The notes beneath the pieces are model-generated. The model had not been told where the DNA came from, searched no databases, and saw only the letters and a program-made list of their open reading frames with translations. A program made the position numbers and the translations under genes. DNA of 64,000 nucleotides, taken from positions 310,001 through 374,000 of the forward strand of contig NZ_JACIEE010000007.1 of the NCBI RefSeq assembly GCF_014196765.1, read 5' to 3'. The stretch is from Mycoplana azooxidifex. Lineage in GTDB: Bacteria; Pseudomonadota; Alphaproteobacteria; Rhizobiales; Rhizobiaceae. Shown piece by piece: positions 53,382 through 62,142 of this stretch. The first letter of the stretch is position 1; each line of letters starts with the position of its first letter.

Positions 53382-54158
53382 CTACGCGAGATTGGGCTTT
53401 TTGAACGGAGCGAATTCGATCCCCGCCGCGGCGAGAGCCTCGCGAAGGGCTCGAGCCACGCCGACGGCGCCGGGCGTGTCGCCATGGATGCACACGGTCG
53501 CAGCCTCCACCAACAATTGCTTGCCGCCGATCGTCGGGATACGCCCGTCCAGCACCATGGACAGCACCTGGTCCACGCTCTGGCGAAGGTCGTGAATGAC
53601 CGCACCTTCCATCTGTCGGGAAGCCAGCATGCCATTGTCGTCGTAGCGGCGATCCGCATAGACCTCGCACGCAACCGCAAGCCCGGCCGCCTCGGCAGCC
53701 CGCATCGCCTGCGAATAGGGAAGCGCGACGAACACCAGCCCGGGATCGACGGCCTTGATGGCCCTGACGCAGGCGGCAGCGAGGCCGGCATCTTCGGCGG
53801 CCATGTTTGCGAGCGCGCCGTGTGTCTTGACGTGGGTGATCGGCCAGCCAGCCGCAGCCGCCATGCCCTGGATTGCGGCGATCTGGTAGACGAGCTGCGC
53901 CTCGATGTCCTCCGGCCGCTCGCCGGTGATGCGCCGGCGCCCGAACCCGTAGAGATCCATGAACGACGGGTGCGCACCGATCGACACGCCGCGTGCCTTG
54001 GCGGCGAGGATCGTATCGCGCATGACGACCGGATCGCCGGCATGGAAACCGCAAGCGATGTTGGCGGTGGTGATGAGGTTCATCATGGCCGCATCGTCCC
54101 CGATCCGGTAGGCGCCGAAGCTTTCCCCCATGTCGCAGTTCAGGTCGATGGTCGTCAT
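53382..54158 (-). CDS. pxpA: 5-oxoprolinase subunit PxpA (LamB/YcsF family)
   Basis: A 258-residue protein with the family start TIDLNCDMGESFGAYRIGDD, then ANIACGFHAGDP, GAHPSFMDLYGFGRR and VKTHGALANM. With PxpB and PxpC it forms the ATP-dependent bacterial 5-oxoprolinase that opens pyroglutamate to glutamate. The ATG at 54158 gives the family length. It is divergent from pxpBC rather than in one operon with them; the 261-bp gap between shows no clear operator. Downstream is an aminotransferase remnant. Confidence 0.92.
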   Translation of the reverse strand: MTTIDLNCDMGESFGAYRIGDDAAMMNLITTANIACGFHAGDPVVMRDTILAAKARGVSIGAHPSFMDLYGFGRRRITGERPEDIEAQLVYQIAAIQGMAAAAGWPITHVKTHGALANMAAEDAGLAAACVRAIKAVDPGLVFVALPYSQAMRAAEAAGLAVACEVYADRRYDDNGMLASRQMEGAVIHDLRQSVDQVLSMVLDGRIPTIGGKQLLVEAATVCIHGDTPGAVGVARALREALAAAGIEFAPFKKPNLA

Positions 54159-54419
54159 GATCTTATAGTGTCTCTGCTCGTGGCGGACGACATGCGACTG
54201 CGCGTGACGTGTTGCATCGAACAGACTCCACCCCTTATGATCCGAAGGCTTGAAATACAGTTGGCGTACTGAAATGCCAAGTCCGTCTTGAAGCACCGCG
54301 GGGCCGGCGATGACGAGCGCGGGCCATATCGATATCACCGACAAGCGGTCCCGGCCTTGGGAAAGCAATGACGTGGAACGTGCCCTGGGGCAAGGATGTT
54401 CTGAAGGACGCATGACGCG

Positions 54420-55145
54420 ATGCCAGTGACGTATCCACGCATCGTCGCCTGTGGTGACAGCGCCCTTTCGATCGAACTGTCGGACGAGATCGACGAGGAC
54501 GTCAACGCGCGCGTGATCGCCCTGGCCGCGGATTTGGCCGAGCGGCCGATCGATGCCGTCGTCGAAACGGTGCCGACTTACCGCTCGCTGCTGGTTCTCT
54601 ACGATCCTTCCCTCCGGCGGGCACAGGCGCTGAGGCTGGAACTCGAGGCACGATTGCGGGCAGCTGTGCCCGGTAGTCGGGCCGCCCGGCGCTTCGTGGT
54701 TCCGGTCGTCTACGGCGGCGAGGCCGGCCTCGACCTCGCCGAGCTTGGCGACATGAAGGGCCTGAGCGCAGACGAGCTCGTGGCGATCCACGCCGCTGGC
54801 GAGTACCGGGTCTACATGATCGGCTTCGCACCTGGCTTTGCCTATCTCGGCGGGCTGCCGGAGATATTGCATACGCCGCGGCTTGCCACGCCGCGCCAGC
54901 GGATCGAGGCGGGCGCGATCGGTATCGGCGGCAAGCAGGCCAGCATCAATTCCGTTTCCGGCCCCAGCGGCTGGCGCTTCATCGGCCGCACGCCGCTCAG
55001 GCTTTTCGATCCGTCGCGCAGCGAGCCGTTCCTGCTCAGCGCCGGCGACCACGTGCGCTTCCGACCGATCGAACCTGCCGAGGCTGCCGCGCTCGACGCC
55101 GCGAGCGTGGCGGGGAAGACGGTTGTGGAGCCTGAACCCGTATGA
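54420..55145 (+). CDS. pxpB: 5-oxoprolinase subunit PxpB (KipI-like)
   Basis: A 241-residue protein of the allophanate-hydrolase-subunit-1 type: YPRIVACGDSALSIEL near the start, VPTYRSLLVLYDP, and IGFAPGFAYLGGLP with the conserved GIGGKQASINSV-like block. It overlaps pxpC by ATGA. It supplies one half of the ATP-using part of 5-oxoprolinase. Confidence 0.92.
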   Translation: MPVTYPRIVACGDSALSIELSDEIDEDVNARVIALAADLAERPIDAVVETVPTYRSLLVLYDPSLRRAQALRLELEARLRAAVPGSRAARRFVVPVVYGGEAGLDLAELGDMKGLSADELVAIHAAGEYRVYMIGFAPGFAYLGGLPEILHTPRLATPRQRIEAGAIGIGGKQASINSVSGPSGWRFIGRTPLRLFDPSRSEPFLLSAGDHVRFRPIEPAEAAALDAASVAGKTVVEPEPV

Positions 55146-56113
55146 CGATTCTGCTGATCAGCCAGGCCGGCCCGATGGTCACGGTGCAGGATCGCGGTCG
55201 CAAGGGTTTGCTGCACGCCGGCGTGTCCGGGTCGGGTCCGATGGATGGGCCGTCCATGGATCTTGCCAATGCGCTCGTCGGCAACGGACCCGACGATGCC
55301 GTTCTCGAATTCGCCGGCCCCGGCGGCGTCTTCGAGGTGACGGAGCCGGTCCGGTTCGCGGTCACCGGCGGCGCGGTCGATATCCGGATCGACGGCGCGG
55401 CCGCCTTTCCATGGGAGAGCCACCATCTGCTGCCGGGTCAGAGGCTGGCGATCGGCGCGATGCGGGATGCGGTGTGGGGCTATCTCGCGTTCTCGGGCGG
55501 CATCGGTACGCCGCCGGTGCTGGGGGCGAGGGCGACCCATCTTCGCTCTGGCTTGGGCGGCCTCGACGGCCGGCGGTTGGGAGCAAACGACCGCCTGCTG
55601 CTGGGCGAGGCCCCGGCCGGGCCGCTCCTGGCGTTTCGCCGGTTCTGGCAACGGGCCCGCGGCCCGATCCGCGTCGTTCCGGGTCCCCAGGACGACTACT
55701 TCGACCAGGCGACATGGCGCGCCTTTCTCGACGAGCCCTTCATCGTCTCCCCCAGTCGCGACCGGATGGCGCAGATCCTGGACGGACCGCGGCTGCCGGC
55801 CGTGGGCGGCCACGACATCGTCTCCGACGGCACCGTGGCAGGTTCCATACAGGTGCCTGCCTCCGGCCGGCCGATCGTGCTGATGGCCGAGCGCCAGTCG
55901 ACGGGCGGCTATCCGAAGATCGCCACGGTCGCCTCGGTCGACCTGCCGCGGCTTGCACAGACGCCGAGCGGGCGAGCGATCCGCTTTGCCGCCATCTCGC
56001 AGGAAGAGGCGGAGGATCTTCTGATCGCCGGAAGGCGCACACTGCGCGAGGCCGTTGCCGGCATCGTGGAGAAACCGGCAAGCGCAGATCTTTCAAAGGA
56101 AGCCCGCCGGTGA
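55142..56113 (+). CDS. pxpC: 5-oxoprolinase subunit PxpC (KipA-like)
   Basis: A 323-residue allophanate-hydrolase-subunit-2 family protein. It has the conserved VQDRGRKGLLHAGVSGSGPMD, NALVGN and AVTGGAVDI blocks and ends with the MAERQSTGGYPKIATV region. The start overlaps pxpB as ATGA. It forms the catalytic complex with PxpA and PxpB. A small frame begins on its stop codon. Confidence 0.92.
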   Translation: MTILLISQAGPMVTVQDRGRKGLLHAGVSGSGPMDGPSMDLANALVGNGPDDAVLEFAGPGGVFEVTEPVRFAVTGGAVDIRIDGAAAFPWESHHLLPGQRLAIGAMRDAVWGYLAFSGGIGTPPVLGARATHLRSGLGGLDGRRLGANDRLLLGEAPAGPLLAFRRFWQRARGPIRVVPGPQDDYFDQATWRAFLDEPFIVSPSRDRMAQILDGPRLPAVGGHDIVSDGTVAGSIQVPASGRPIVLMAERQSTGGYPKIATVASVDLPRLAQTPSGRAIRFAAISQEEAEDLLIAGRRTLREAVAGIVEKPASADLSKEARR

Positions 56114-56244
56114 ACAAGCCGCTGGCCAAACAGGCCTATGGAAAGATAGTTGTCGCGGGCGAGCCAATCCCCGGCGATATGCTGCAGGAGGCAGAGTTCC
56201 GCGCTGGCGCGAAACCTGACCATTCCCCGAACTCTTCCTCATAA
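56110..56244 (+). CDS. Small 44-residue open frame coupled to pxpC
   Basis: GTG at 56110 overlaps the pxpC stop (GTGA) and opens a 44-codon frame ending TAA at 56244. The peptide starts VNKPLAKQAYGKIVVAG and ends SPNSSS. I recognise no domain. The tight coupling favours a real gene; it could also be the relic of a longer gene of the oxoprolinase cluster. Confidence 0.35.
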   Translation: MNKPLAKQAYGKIVVAGEPIPGDMLQEAEFRAGAKPDHSPNSSS

Positions 56245-56265
56245 ACAGGCATCAAGGAGCAACCG

Positions 56266-56679
56266 ATGCGCTCACTCTTCCATCTCGCATACCACGTCAC
56301 CGATCTCGACGAAGCGCGCCGCTTTTACGGCGGGGTCCTCGGCTGCGCAGAGGGCCGCTCCACCGACACCTGGGTCGATTTCGATTTCTTCGGCCACCAG
56401 ATCTCGCTGCATCTCGGCAAGCCTTTCGAAGTCACGCGCACCGGAAAGGTCGGCGATCACATGGTGATGATGCCCCATCTCGGCGTCGTCCTGCCGCTCG
56501 ACGATTGGTTCGCCCTGGCCTCGCGGCTGGAAGCCGGCGACATCGCGTTCGACATCCCCCCGATGGTGCGGTTCGAAGGCGAGCCGGGCGAGCAGCGGAC
56601 GATGTTCTTCTTCGATCCGAGCGGCAACCCGATCGAGGTCAAGGGATTCAAGGACTTCGACAGCGTCTTCGCGCAGTGA
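56266..56679 (+). CDS. VOC (glyoxalase/dioxygenase) superfamily protein
   Basis: A 137-residue protein with one vicinal-oxygen-chelate fold: FHLAYHVTDLDEARRFYGGVLGC at the start and FFDPSGNPIEVKGF at the end. Metal-binding candidates are the His of YHV and the Glu of IEVKG. RBS AAGGAGCAACC. It lies after pxpBC on the same strand; the role is unknown. Confidence 0.85.
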   Translation: MRSLFHLAYHVTDLDEARRFYGGVLGCAEGRSTDTWVDFDFFGHQISLHLGKPFEVTRTGKVGDHMVMMPHLGVVLPLDDWFALASRLEAGDIAFDIPPMVRFEGEPGEQRTMFFFDPSGNPIEVKGFKDFDSVFAQ

Positions 56680-56700
56680 GGAGCGGCGGCGGTCCTCCGC

Positions 56701-57570
56701 TCAAGTCGCGCCGCCGGCGCGGTCGAGCAGGCGCTCCGCCCGCAACAGATGCGGGCGGTCGAGCATCTCGCCGTCGACGCCGACCACGCCCGCGCCCGGG
56801 TTGCCGGCAAATGCGGCGACGACGGCCCTTGCCCTTGCGATCTCGTCGGCCGTGGGGGCGAAGGCCGCGTTTATGATCGCGACCTGCGCGGGGTGTATCG
56901 CCATCTTGCCGACGAAGCCGTCGCGCCGCGCCTCACGGCATTCCGCTTCCAGTCCCTGCATGTCCCGGAAATTCGTGTAGACCGCATCGATGGCGGCAAC
57001 GCCTGCCGATGCGGCACCCAGCAGCGTCAGCGTGCGCGCAAGCCTGTAGGGATCGGCGTAGGCGCCGCTGTCGGTGCGGTTGGACGAAGCACCGAGGTCG
57101 GCCGAGAGATCCTCTCCGCCCCAGGCAAGGCCCATCAGCCGGTCGCTGCTGCCGGCGAAGGTTCCAAGAGCAAAGACGCCCGCGGCGTTTTCGGTTGCGA
57201 TTGCGAGGATGCGTGTCGCTGCCCGCCCGGATCCCGCCTCATGCGTCGAGAGGCGGGCCGCGAGGGCAGCAACGTCGGCTCCGCCGACAGCCTTTGGCAG
57301 CACGACGCCATCGGGCGCTGCAGGCATGATCCGGTCGAGGTCCGCTTCGATCAGGCCGGTCGACAGGCCGTTGACGCGCACATAGAAGCGCGGTCTCTGG
57401 TTGCCTGCGACATTCTCCTGCAGGAATTGGGCAGTGATTCTCCGGGCCTCGTCCTTTGCCTCGAGCGCGACGGAGTCCTCCAGGTCGATCAGCAGGGCAT
57501 CGGCTTGCGAGGCGAGCGCCTTCTCCAGTTTCCTGACGCTGTCGCCGGGGACGAACAGGAGCGAGCGCAT
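56701..57570 (-). CDS. CitE-like acyl-CoA lyase (HpcH/HpaI family)
   Basis: A 289-residue TIM-barrel enzyme starting MRSLLFVPGDSVRKLEKAL. It has the family blocks LLIDLEDSVAL, FYVRVNGL, ATENAAGVF, WGGEDLSADLG and GFVGKMAIHPAQV. Relatives cleave malyl-, methylmalyl- or citramalyl-CoA. Its ATG shares one base with the MaoC-type stop (TGATG), so a hydratase-lyase pair is made, fitting breakdown of a C4-C5 unsaturated dicarboxylic CoA ester such as mesaconyl-CoA. Confidence 0.87.
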   Translation of the reverse strand: MRSLLFVPGDSVRKLEKALASQADALLIDLEDSVALEAKDEARRITAQFLQENVAGNQRPRFYVRVNGLSTGLIEADLDRIMPAAPDGVVLPKAVGGADVAALAARLSTHEAGSGRAATRILAIATENAAGVFALGTFAGSSDRLMGLAWGGEDLSADLGASSNRTDSGAYADPYRLARTLTLLGAASAGVAAIDAVYTNFRDMQGLEAECREARRDGFVGKMAIHPAQVAIINAAFAPTADEIARARAVVAAFAGNPGAGVVGVDGEMLDRPHLLRAERLLDRAGGAT

Positions 57571-58052
57571 CACCTGCTCCTCTTCAGCATGAAGGCCTGG
57601 CGGCGGCACTCGCAGACCAGCGTGCCGTCCTGCTTGTAGGCCCGGTGCAGGAACTCGACGATACCGGCATCGGGCCGCGACTTCGAACCGCGCTTGCCGG
57701 CGATTTCGGTTGCGGCGTTGACCGTGTCCCCCTCGAACAGCGGTGCCGGAAACTTCACGTCCGTCATGCCGAGATTGGCGATGGTGGTGCCGACTGTCGT
57801 GTCGTTGACGGAAATGCCGATCATCAGGCCGAGCGTGAACAGGGAATTGACGAGCGGCCGTCCCCATTCCGTCTCCGTGGCACAGAAATGCGCATCGATG
57901 TGCAGCGGCTGGGGATTGAGCGTCATGTTGGAAAACAACATGTTGTCCATCTGGGTGACCGTGCGCGTCAACCGGTGCGCAATCGTGGCGCCGACGACGA
58001 AGTCTTCATAGTACAGGCCACCGCGGGGATGGGGCAGGGAAGCCTCTGGCAT
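57570..58052 (-). CDS. MaoC-like hydratase
   Basis: A 160-residue hot-dog-fold enoyl-CoA hydratase-type protein: YYEDFVVGATIAHRLTRTVT, then the catalytic Asp/His region NPQPLHIDAHF, and NLGMTDVKFPAPLFEGDTV. The ATG at 58052 is chosen by family length. It is coupled to the CitE-like lyase. Probable step: adding water to an unsaturated acyl-CoA to give the lyase substrate. Confidence 0.87.
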   Translation of the reverse strand: MPEASLPHPRGGLYYEDFVVGATIAHRLTRTVTQMDNMLFSNMTLNPQPLHIDAHFCATETEWGRPLVNSLFTLGLMIGISVNDTTVGTTIANLGMTDVKFPAPLFEGDTVNAATEIAGKRGSKSRPDAGIVEFLHRAYKQDGTLVCECRRQAFMLKRSR

Positions 58053-58189
58053 CGTTTCCTCCTCTGTCTTCAGGCCGGGGCCGGGGTGCGGCCGCGTCAT
58101 TTCGCGAGGATAGAGCGTTATCGCGTTCCTGTACCAGCCTCTCCGTCGGGCGCCGGAGTGAAATCGATGCACGGGCATTGAGGAAAAAT

Positions 58190-58948
58190 TCAGTCCGCGC
58201 CAGCCGGCCCGCCGAACGCCGGGGCTTGGTCCGGATCGAGGTGCTCCCAGTAGGAACCCTCCTTGCGCGCGATATGTCGCACGAGGATATTGGCCGCGCG
58301 CGAAAGGTCCTTCTCGCGGATCGCGCTCGTGATCTCCACATGCTCGCGCATCGATTTCTCCATGTGGTGCGGATCGTCGCCCAGGCGATTTCTCAACGCG
58401 GCCATCTTGGCGCCGATCAACGCATAGGCGTTTGTAATGTAAGGGTTTCCGGACGCCGCGATGATGGCGTCGTGGAAGGCCGTGTCGAGGGTGAGGTAGT
58501 CCTTTGTCCGCCCCTCCGCCTGCGCGCGTTCCATCTTCTCGACAATGGCCGCAAGCTCGTCGCCGAGCTTCGATTCGGGCTTGTCGAGCGCGAGTTGCAC
58601 GGCCGCCGGTTCGAGCGCGAACCGCAGTTCGCATAGCTGGTTGAGTTCGCCCGGCTGCAGTTCGAAGACGTAGGTCCCGGACTGGGGCTGCACCGTCACG
58701 AGTCCTTCCCGGCGCAACAGGGCGATCGCCTCGCGCACGGGCGTGGTCGATACGCCGAGTTCGGCGGCGAGCACGTTTTCCGACAATCTTTCGCCGGGCA
58801 GGACCCGGCCTTCGACGATCATCTCGCGGATGGCGCGCACCACCTCGTCGACCAGGAGGGCGGGGCGGGTGAGCCTACCCGTTCTTTTCTCGGCATTTTC
58901 GGTCGCGGCTGCCTTGCGGGGTGACGGCTTTGCCAAGGACTTCATCAA
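58190..58948 (-). CDS. GntR family regulator, FCD type
   Basis: A 252-residue regulator with a basic N-terminal tail, the winged helix RLSENVLAAELGVSTTPVREAIALLRREGLV and an FCD ligand domain (DTAFHDAIIAASGN, REHVEITSAI). It lies upstream of MaoC-CitE on the same strand and divergent from the royal-jelly-TRAP operon. A 15-bp-arm inverted repeat lies in front, so it probably controls itself and the divergent operon. Confidence 0.9.
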   Translation of the reverse strand: MMKSLAKPSPRKAAATENAEKRTGRLTRPALLVDEVVRAIREMIVEGRVLPGERLSENVLAAELGVSTTPVREAIALLRREGLVTVQPQSGTYVFELQPGELNQLCELRFALEPAAVQLALDKPESKLGDELAAIVEKMERAQAEGRTKDYLTLDTAFHDAIIAASGNPYITNAYALIGAKMAALRNRLGDDPHHMEKSMREHVEITSAIREKDLSRAANILVRHIARKEGSYWEHLDPDQAPAFGGPAGAD

Positions 58949-58970
58949 GGACCTCTTTACAACAATGAAG

Positions 58971-59013
58971 AAACTGCTACCTTAGTTTCATCTGCTGTCT
59001 AAGGTAGCAGTTT
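58971..59013. promoter_or_regulatory. Long inverted repeat, 15-bp perfect arms, probable GntR operator
   Basis: AAACTGCTACCTTAG (58971-58985) and CTAAGGTAGCAGTTT (58999-59013) separated by 13 bases. It fills the centre of the 106-bp divergent promoter between gntR (start 58948) and the royal-jelly-family gene (start 59055). Each arm may bind one dimer. Confidence 0.75.
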
Positions 59014-59054
59014 GGCATCCCTAGAGGAAGATGCCATCTGGGAGGGAGGTTATC

Positions 59055-60254
59055 ATGACAATTCTTAAGGCGACGACAGCCGTCGTCCTCGGCATGCTGG
59101 TGGGCGCCGCAAGCGCGCACGCTCAGGAGACGTCGGCAGAGCCGATCGTCCGTCTGAACGCACTTACCTACAAGATCGACGACGCCGGCATTCAGAAGCG
59201 CTGGGACGCAAGCCCGCTGAAGGGCAAGGCGCTCGCGCAGGGGCTGAAATTCGACTCCGCCGGCAACATGTACGTCACGACGGCCCGGTGGGGCGGCGCC
59301 GACATTCCGGCAACCGTATCCAGGCTCGTCAAGGCGGGAGACGGTTTCGAACTCCAGGCGTTTCCATCGGAAGCCTTGAACGACGTCGAAAACCCCGAAG
59401 GCCTGAAGGCCGTTCTCGGCTTCGAGATCGACGAGAACGACGTGATGTGGATCCTCGACCAGGGTCACGTCGCCGGCGCGCCCTCGGGTGAGAAGGACGA
59501 AAAACTCGTTCTCTGGGACATCAAGGCCGGCAAGGAGATCCAGCGCCTCGCCTTCGGACCGGAGGTGTCGAACAAGACCTGCTCGTTCCTGAACGACGTC
59601 GTCGTCGACAACAGTTCGGGCTTCGCCTACATCACGGACAGCGGCATCTTCAGCGACCCGCTCTGCGGCGGACTGATCGTCTACGACAAGAACACGAACA
59701 CCGCCCGCCGCGTGCTCGACGCCACCAGGTTCACCAATGACGAGCCGAACTTCAGCTTCGCGATCGACGGTCGCCAGGTCCTCAAGAACGGCCGCATGCG
59801 TACGGGCGCCGACGGGATCGCGCTCTCTGGCGACAAGCAGACGCTCTACTGGACGAACCTGACGGGTAACGCGCTCTACTCGCTGCCGACCGCGCTTCTG
59901 CGCGACCCGAAGGTGTCCGAGGCCGAACTGCAGGGAGCGATCCGCGTGGAGGTGGTCCTGCCGTCGAACACCGACGGCCTGACGGCGGACAAGGACGGCA
60001 ACGTTTACCTGACCGCATTGCAGTTGAACGGCGTCCTCAAATGGGATCCGGCCACGCGTCGGCTGTCGCAAGTCGCCTATCATCCGGAAATGTCCTGGCC
60101 CGATACGCTCGCCTGGGCACCGGACGGCACCTTGCACGCCATCTCCAACCATCTTCACCTCTGGGTGGACCAGGACATGAACTTCGAGGACCCGTCCGTT
60201 CCGAACTTCACGATCTGGCGCCTGCCGGTCAAGGCTCAGCCGTATCTCAACTAA
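59055..60254 (+). CDS. Exported major-royal-jelly/Yellow family protein (beta-propeller)
   Basis: A 399-residue protein with a signal peptide (ATTAVVLGMLVGAASAHAQ). The mature part has family blocks GLKFDSAGNMYVTTARW, CSFLNDVVVD, GFAYITDSG, GADGIALSGD, TLYWTNLTG and SNHLHLWVD, as in bacterial MRJP/Yellow proteins, which have a six-bladed propeller like SMP-30 lactonases. The ATG at 59055 has GGGAGGGAGG upstream. It is the first gene before a TRAP transporter and may act as a periplasmic lactonase or binder for the imported acid. Confidence 0.88.
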   Translation: MTILKATTAVVLGMLVGAASAHAQETSAEPIVRLNALTYKIDDAGIQKRWDASPLKGKALAQGLKFDSAGNMYVTTARWGGADIPATVSRLVKAGDGFELQAFPSEALNDVENPEGLKAVLGFEIDENDVMWILDQGHVAGAPSGEKDEKLVLWDIKAGKEIQRLAFGPEVSNKTCSFLNDVVVDNSSGFAYITDSGIFSDPLCGGLIVYDKNTNTARRVLDATRFTNDEPNFSFAIDGRQVLKNGRMRTGADGIALSGDKQTLYWTNLTGNALYSLPTALLRDPKVSEAELQGAIRVEVVLPSNTDGLTADKDGNVYLTALQLNGVLKWDPATRRLSQVAYHPEMSWPDTLAWAPDGTLHAISNHLHLWVDQDMNFEDPSVPNFTIWRLPVKAQPYLN

Positions 60255-60264
60255 GTCGCATGCA

Positions 60265-60289
60265 GGGGATGCCGCCCGGCGGCATCCCC
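60265..60289 (+). terminator. Hairpin between the MRJP-family gene and the TRAP genes
   Basis: GGGGATGCCGC / GCGGCATCCCC, perfect 11-bp stem with a 3-base loop (60265-60275, 60279-60289), 10 bp after the stop and just before the GGAGG of the next gene. There is no T-run, so attenuation or mRNA stability is more likely than full termination. Confidence 0.6.
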
Positions 60290-60302
60290 TTGGAGGAATG
60301 CA

Positions 60303-60815
60303 ATGCTTTCTAGGTTCGATCGCGCCTTCGTCTGGGCGAATCAATTCGTGGTGGGCGCGCTGCTGCTCATCATGGCCGTTCTGGTCTTTGCAAATGTGGC
60401 CTTGCGTTATGTCGCCGGCATCTCGCTGCCCTGGGTGGAGGAAGTGACCCGCTACATGATGATCTGGGTTTCGTGGCTGGCGGTGGGACTTGCGATGCGC
60501 GAGGGCGCCCACATTGCCATCGACAACCTGCAAGACGCTCTTCCCGAAGTCTGGGCACGCCTGCTGCGCCTTGTCGTGTTTGCCTCGATCGTCGCCTTCT
60601 TCGCCGCCGTCGCCTGGTACGGCTGGCAATATGCCAGTTTCGCATGGCGCCAGCAGAGCGCGGTTCTCAGGCTGTCGCTCGGGGCGGTCTACATGGCGAT
60701 TCCCATCGGATCGCTGCTGATGCTGGGCCACGTCTTCCTGACCGCGCACAAGCTGCTTGCCACCAGGAACAGCGGCGAAGCCCAGGCCCAGGCCGCGGAG
60801 TTCAGCGTCCTATGA
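60303..60815 (+). CDS. TRAP transporter small permease (DctQ type)
   Basis: A 170-residue membrane protein with four hydrophobic segments and the DctQ pattern YVAGISLPWVEEVTRYMMIWVSWL followed by REGAHIAID. GGAGG lies 7 bases before the ATG. It overlaps the large permease gene by ATGA. Confidence 0.92.
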   Translation: MLSRFDRAFVWANQFVVGALLLIMAVLVFANVALRYVAGISLPWVEEVTRYMMIWVSWLAVGLAMREGAHIAIDNLQDALPEVWARLLRLVVFASIVAFFAAVAWYGWQYASFAWRQQSAVLRLSLGAVYMAIPIGSLLMLGHVFLTAHKLLATRNSGEAQAQAAEFSVL

Positions 60816-62101
60816 GCACGGTTCTCTTCGCCAGTTTCCTCTTCACCTTGGTCATCGGCGTTCCCGTCGCCGTCACGCTTGGCCTCTCCACGCTGATCGC
60901 CGTTCTGATCGACGGTCGCTTCCCGGCTATGGTCGTTCCCCAGCGGCTGTTTGCGGGGCTGGACAGCTTCCCGCTCCTGGCCATCCCGTTCTTTCTGCTC
61001 GCCGCCGAAATGATGAGCGGTGGGCGCCTCACCGAAGTGCTGCTTCGCTTCGCATCGGCTTGCGTCGGTCACGTCCGGGGCGGCCTCGGCCATGCCAACA
61101 TCCTGACGATGACGTTCTTCTCCGGCATCAGCGGATCCGCTCTTGCCGACGCCGCGGGACCGGGCGCGCTCATCACCAGGATGATGCGGGATACCGGCTA
61201 CAGTCCCGGCTATGCGGCCGCGATGACGGCATCTGCGGCGATCGTCGGTCCAATCATTCCGCCTTCGATCATCATGGTGATCTATGCGCTGACCGACAAC
61301 AGCGTCAGCGTCGCGGGCCTGTTTCTGGCCGGCATCGTGCCCGGCCTGATGATTGCCGGCGCACTCCTGCTCACCAACCATTGGATCTCCGTGCGTCGCA
61401 ACTATCGGAGCCTGGAACTGCGCCCGACGCTGCGCGAATTCGTCGTCATCGCCTGGCGGGCGGTTCCCGCCCTGATGCTGCCGCTGATCATCCTCGGCGG
61501 GATCCATACCGGCGCGTTCACCCCCACGGAGGCATCCGCCGTCGCCGTCTTCTACGCCTGGTTTGCCGGCCGTTTCGTCTACCGGACGCTGACCATCGAA
61601 AAGATACCCGGCATTCTGGTTCGGACCGCGATCATGACGGCTTCCGTCATGCTCATGATCTCGACATCCGACGTCTTCTCCTGGGCGCTCACGGTTCTGC
61701 AGGTGCCGCAGGCGATTTCGGAGTTCATCGTCTCGCTGGACCTCGGCCCCTTCGGTTTCCTGCTCGCGGTCAACATCTTCCTGCTGCTCTTCGGCATCTT
61801 CATGGAACCGCTTCCGGGGGTGATGATCCTCGTGCCGATCCTGGCCCCGGTCGCCGACGCCGTCGGCATCGATTCCCTGCAGTTCGCCATGATCGTCATC
61901 CTCAACCTGACGCTCGGCATGATCACCCCGCCGGTGGGAGGCCTGCTCTTCGTGACGTCCGTCGTCACGAAGGTGCCGATGAACGCGCTCGTGCGCGAGC
62001 TGTGGCCGCTTCTCGGCGCCGAGATCGTCGTCCTGGCCCTGCTGACGCTCGTACCGGGCTTCAGCACCTGGCTGCCGAACCTCTTCGGATATCTCCGCTG
62101 A
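60812..62101 (+). CDS. TRAP transporter large permease (DctM type)
   Basis: A 429-residue protein with about twelve hydrophobic segments. It has PLLAIPFFLLAAEMMSGG, the GxSGSALADAAGPGALI motif and IGPIIPPSI-like blocks of DctM proteins, and ends MITPPVGGLLFVTSVV. The start overlaps dctQ as ATGA. It drives sodium-coupled uptake with the binding protein encoded next. Confidence 0.93.
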   Translation: MSTVLFASFLFTLVIGVPVAVTLGLSTLIAVLIDGRFPAMVVPQRLFAGLDSFPLLAIPFFLLAAEMMSGGRLTEVLLRFASACVGHVRGGLGHANILTMTFFSGISGSALADAAGPGALITRMMRDTGYSPGYAAAMTASAAIVGPIIPPSIIMVIYALTDNSVSVAGLFLAGIVPGLMIAGALLLTNHWISVRRNYRSLELRPTLREFVVIAWRAVPALMLPLIILGGIHTGAFTPTEASAVAVFYAWFAGRFVYRTLTIEKIPGILVRTAIMTASVMLMISTSDVFSWALTVLQVPQAISEFIVSLDLGPFGFLLAVNIFLLLFGIFMEPLPGVMILVPILAPVADAVGIDSLQFAMIVILNLTLGMITPPVGGLLFVTSVVTKVPMNALVRELWPLLGAEIVVLALLTLVPGFSTWLPNLFGYLR

Positions 62102-62142
62102 CACCAAACCAAACCTGAACAGTTCAAATGGGAGGAACTGAA

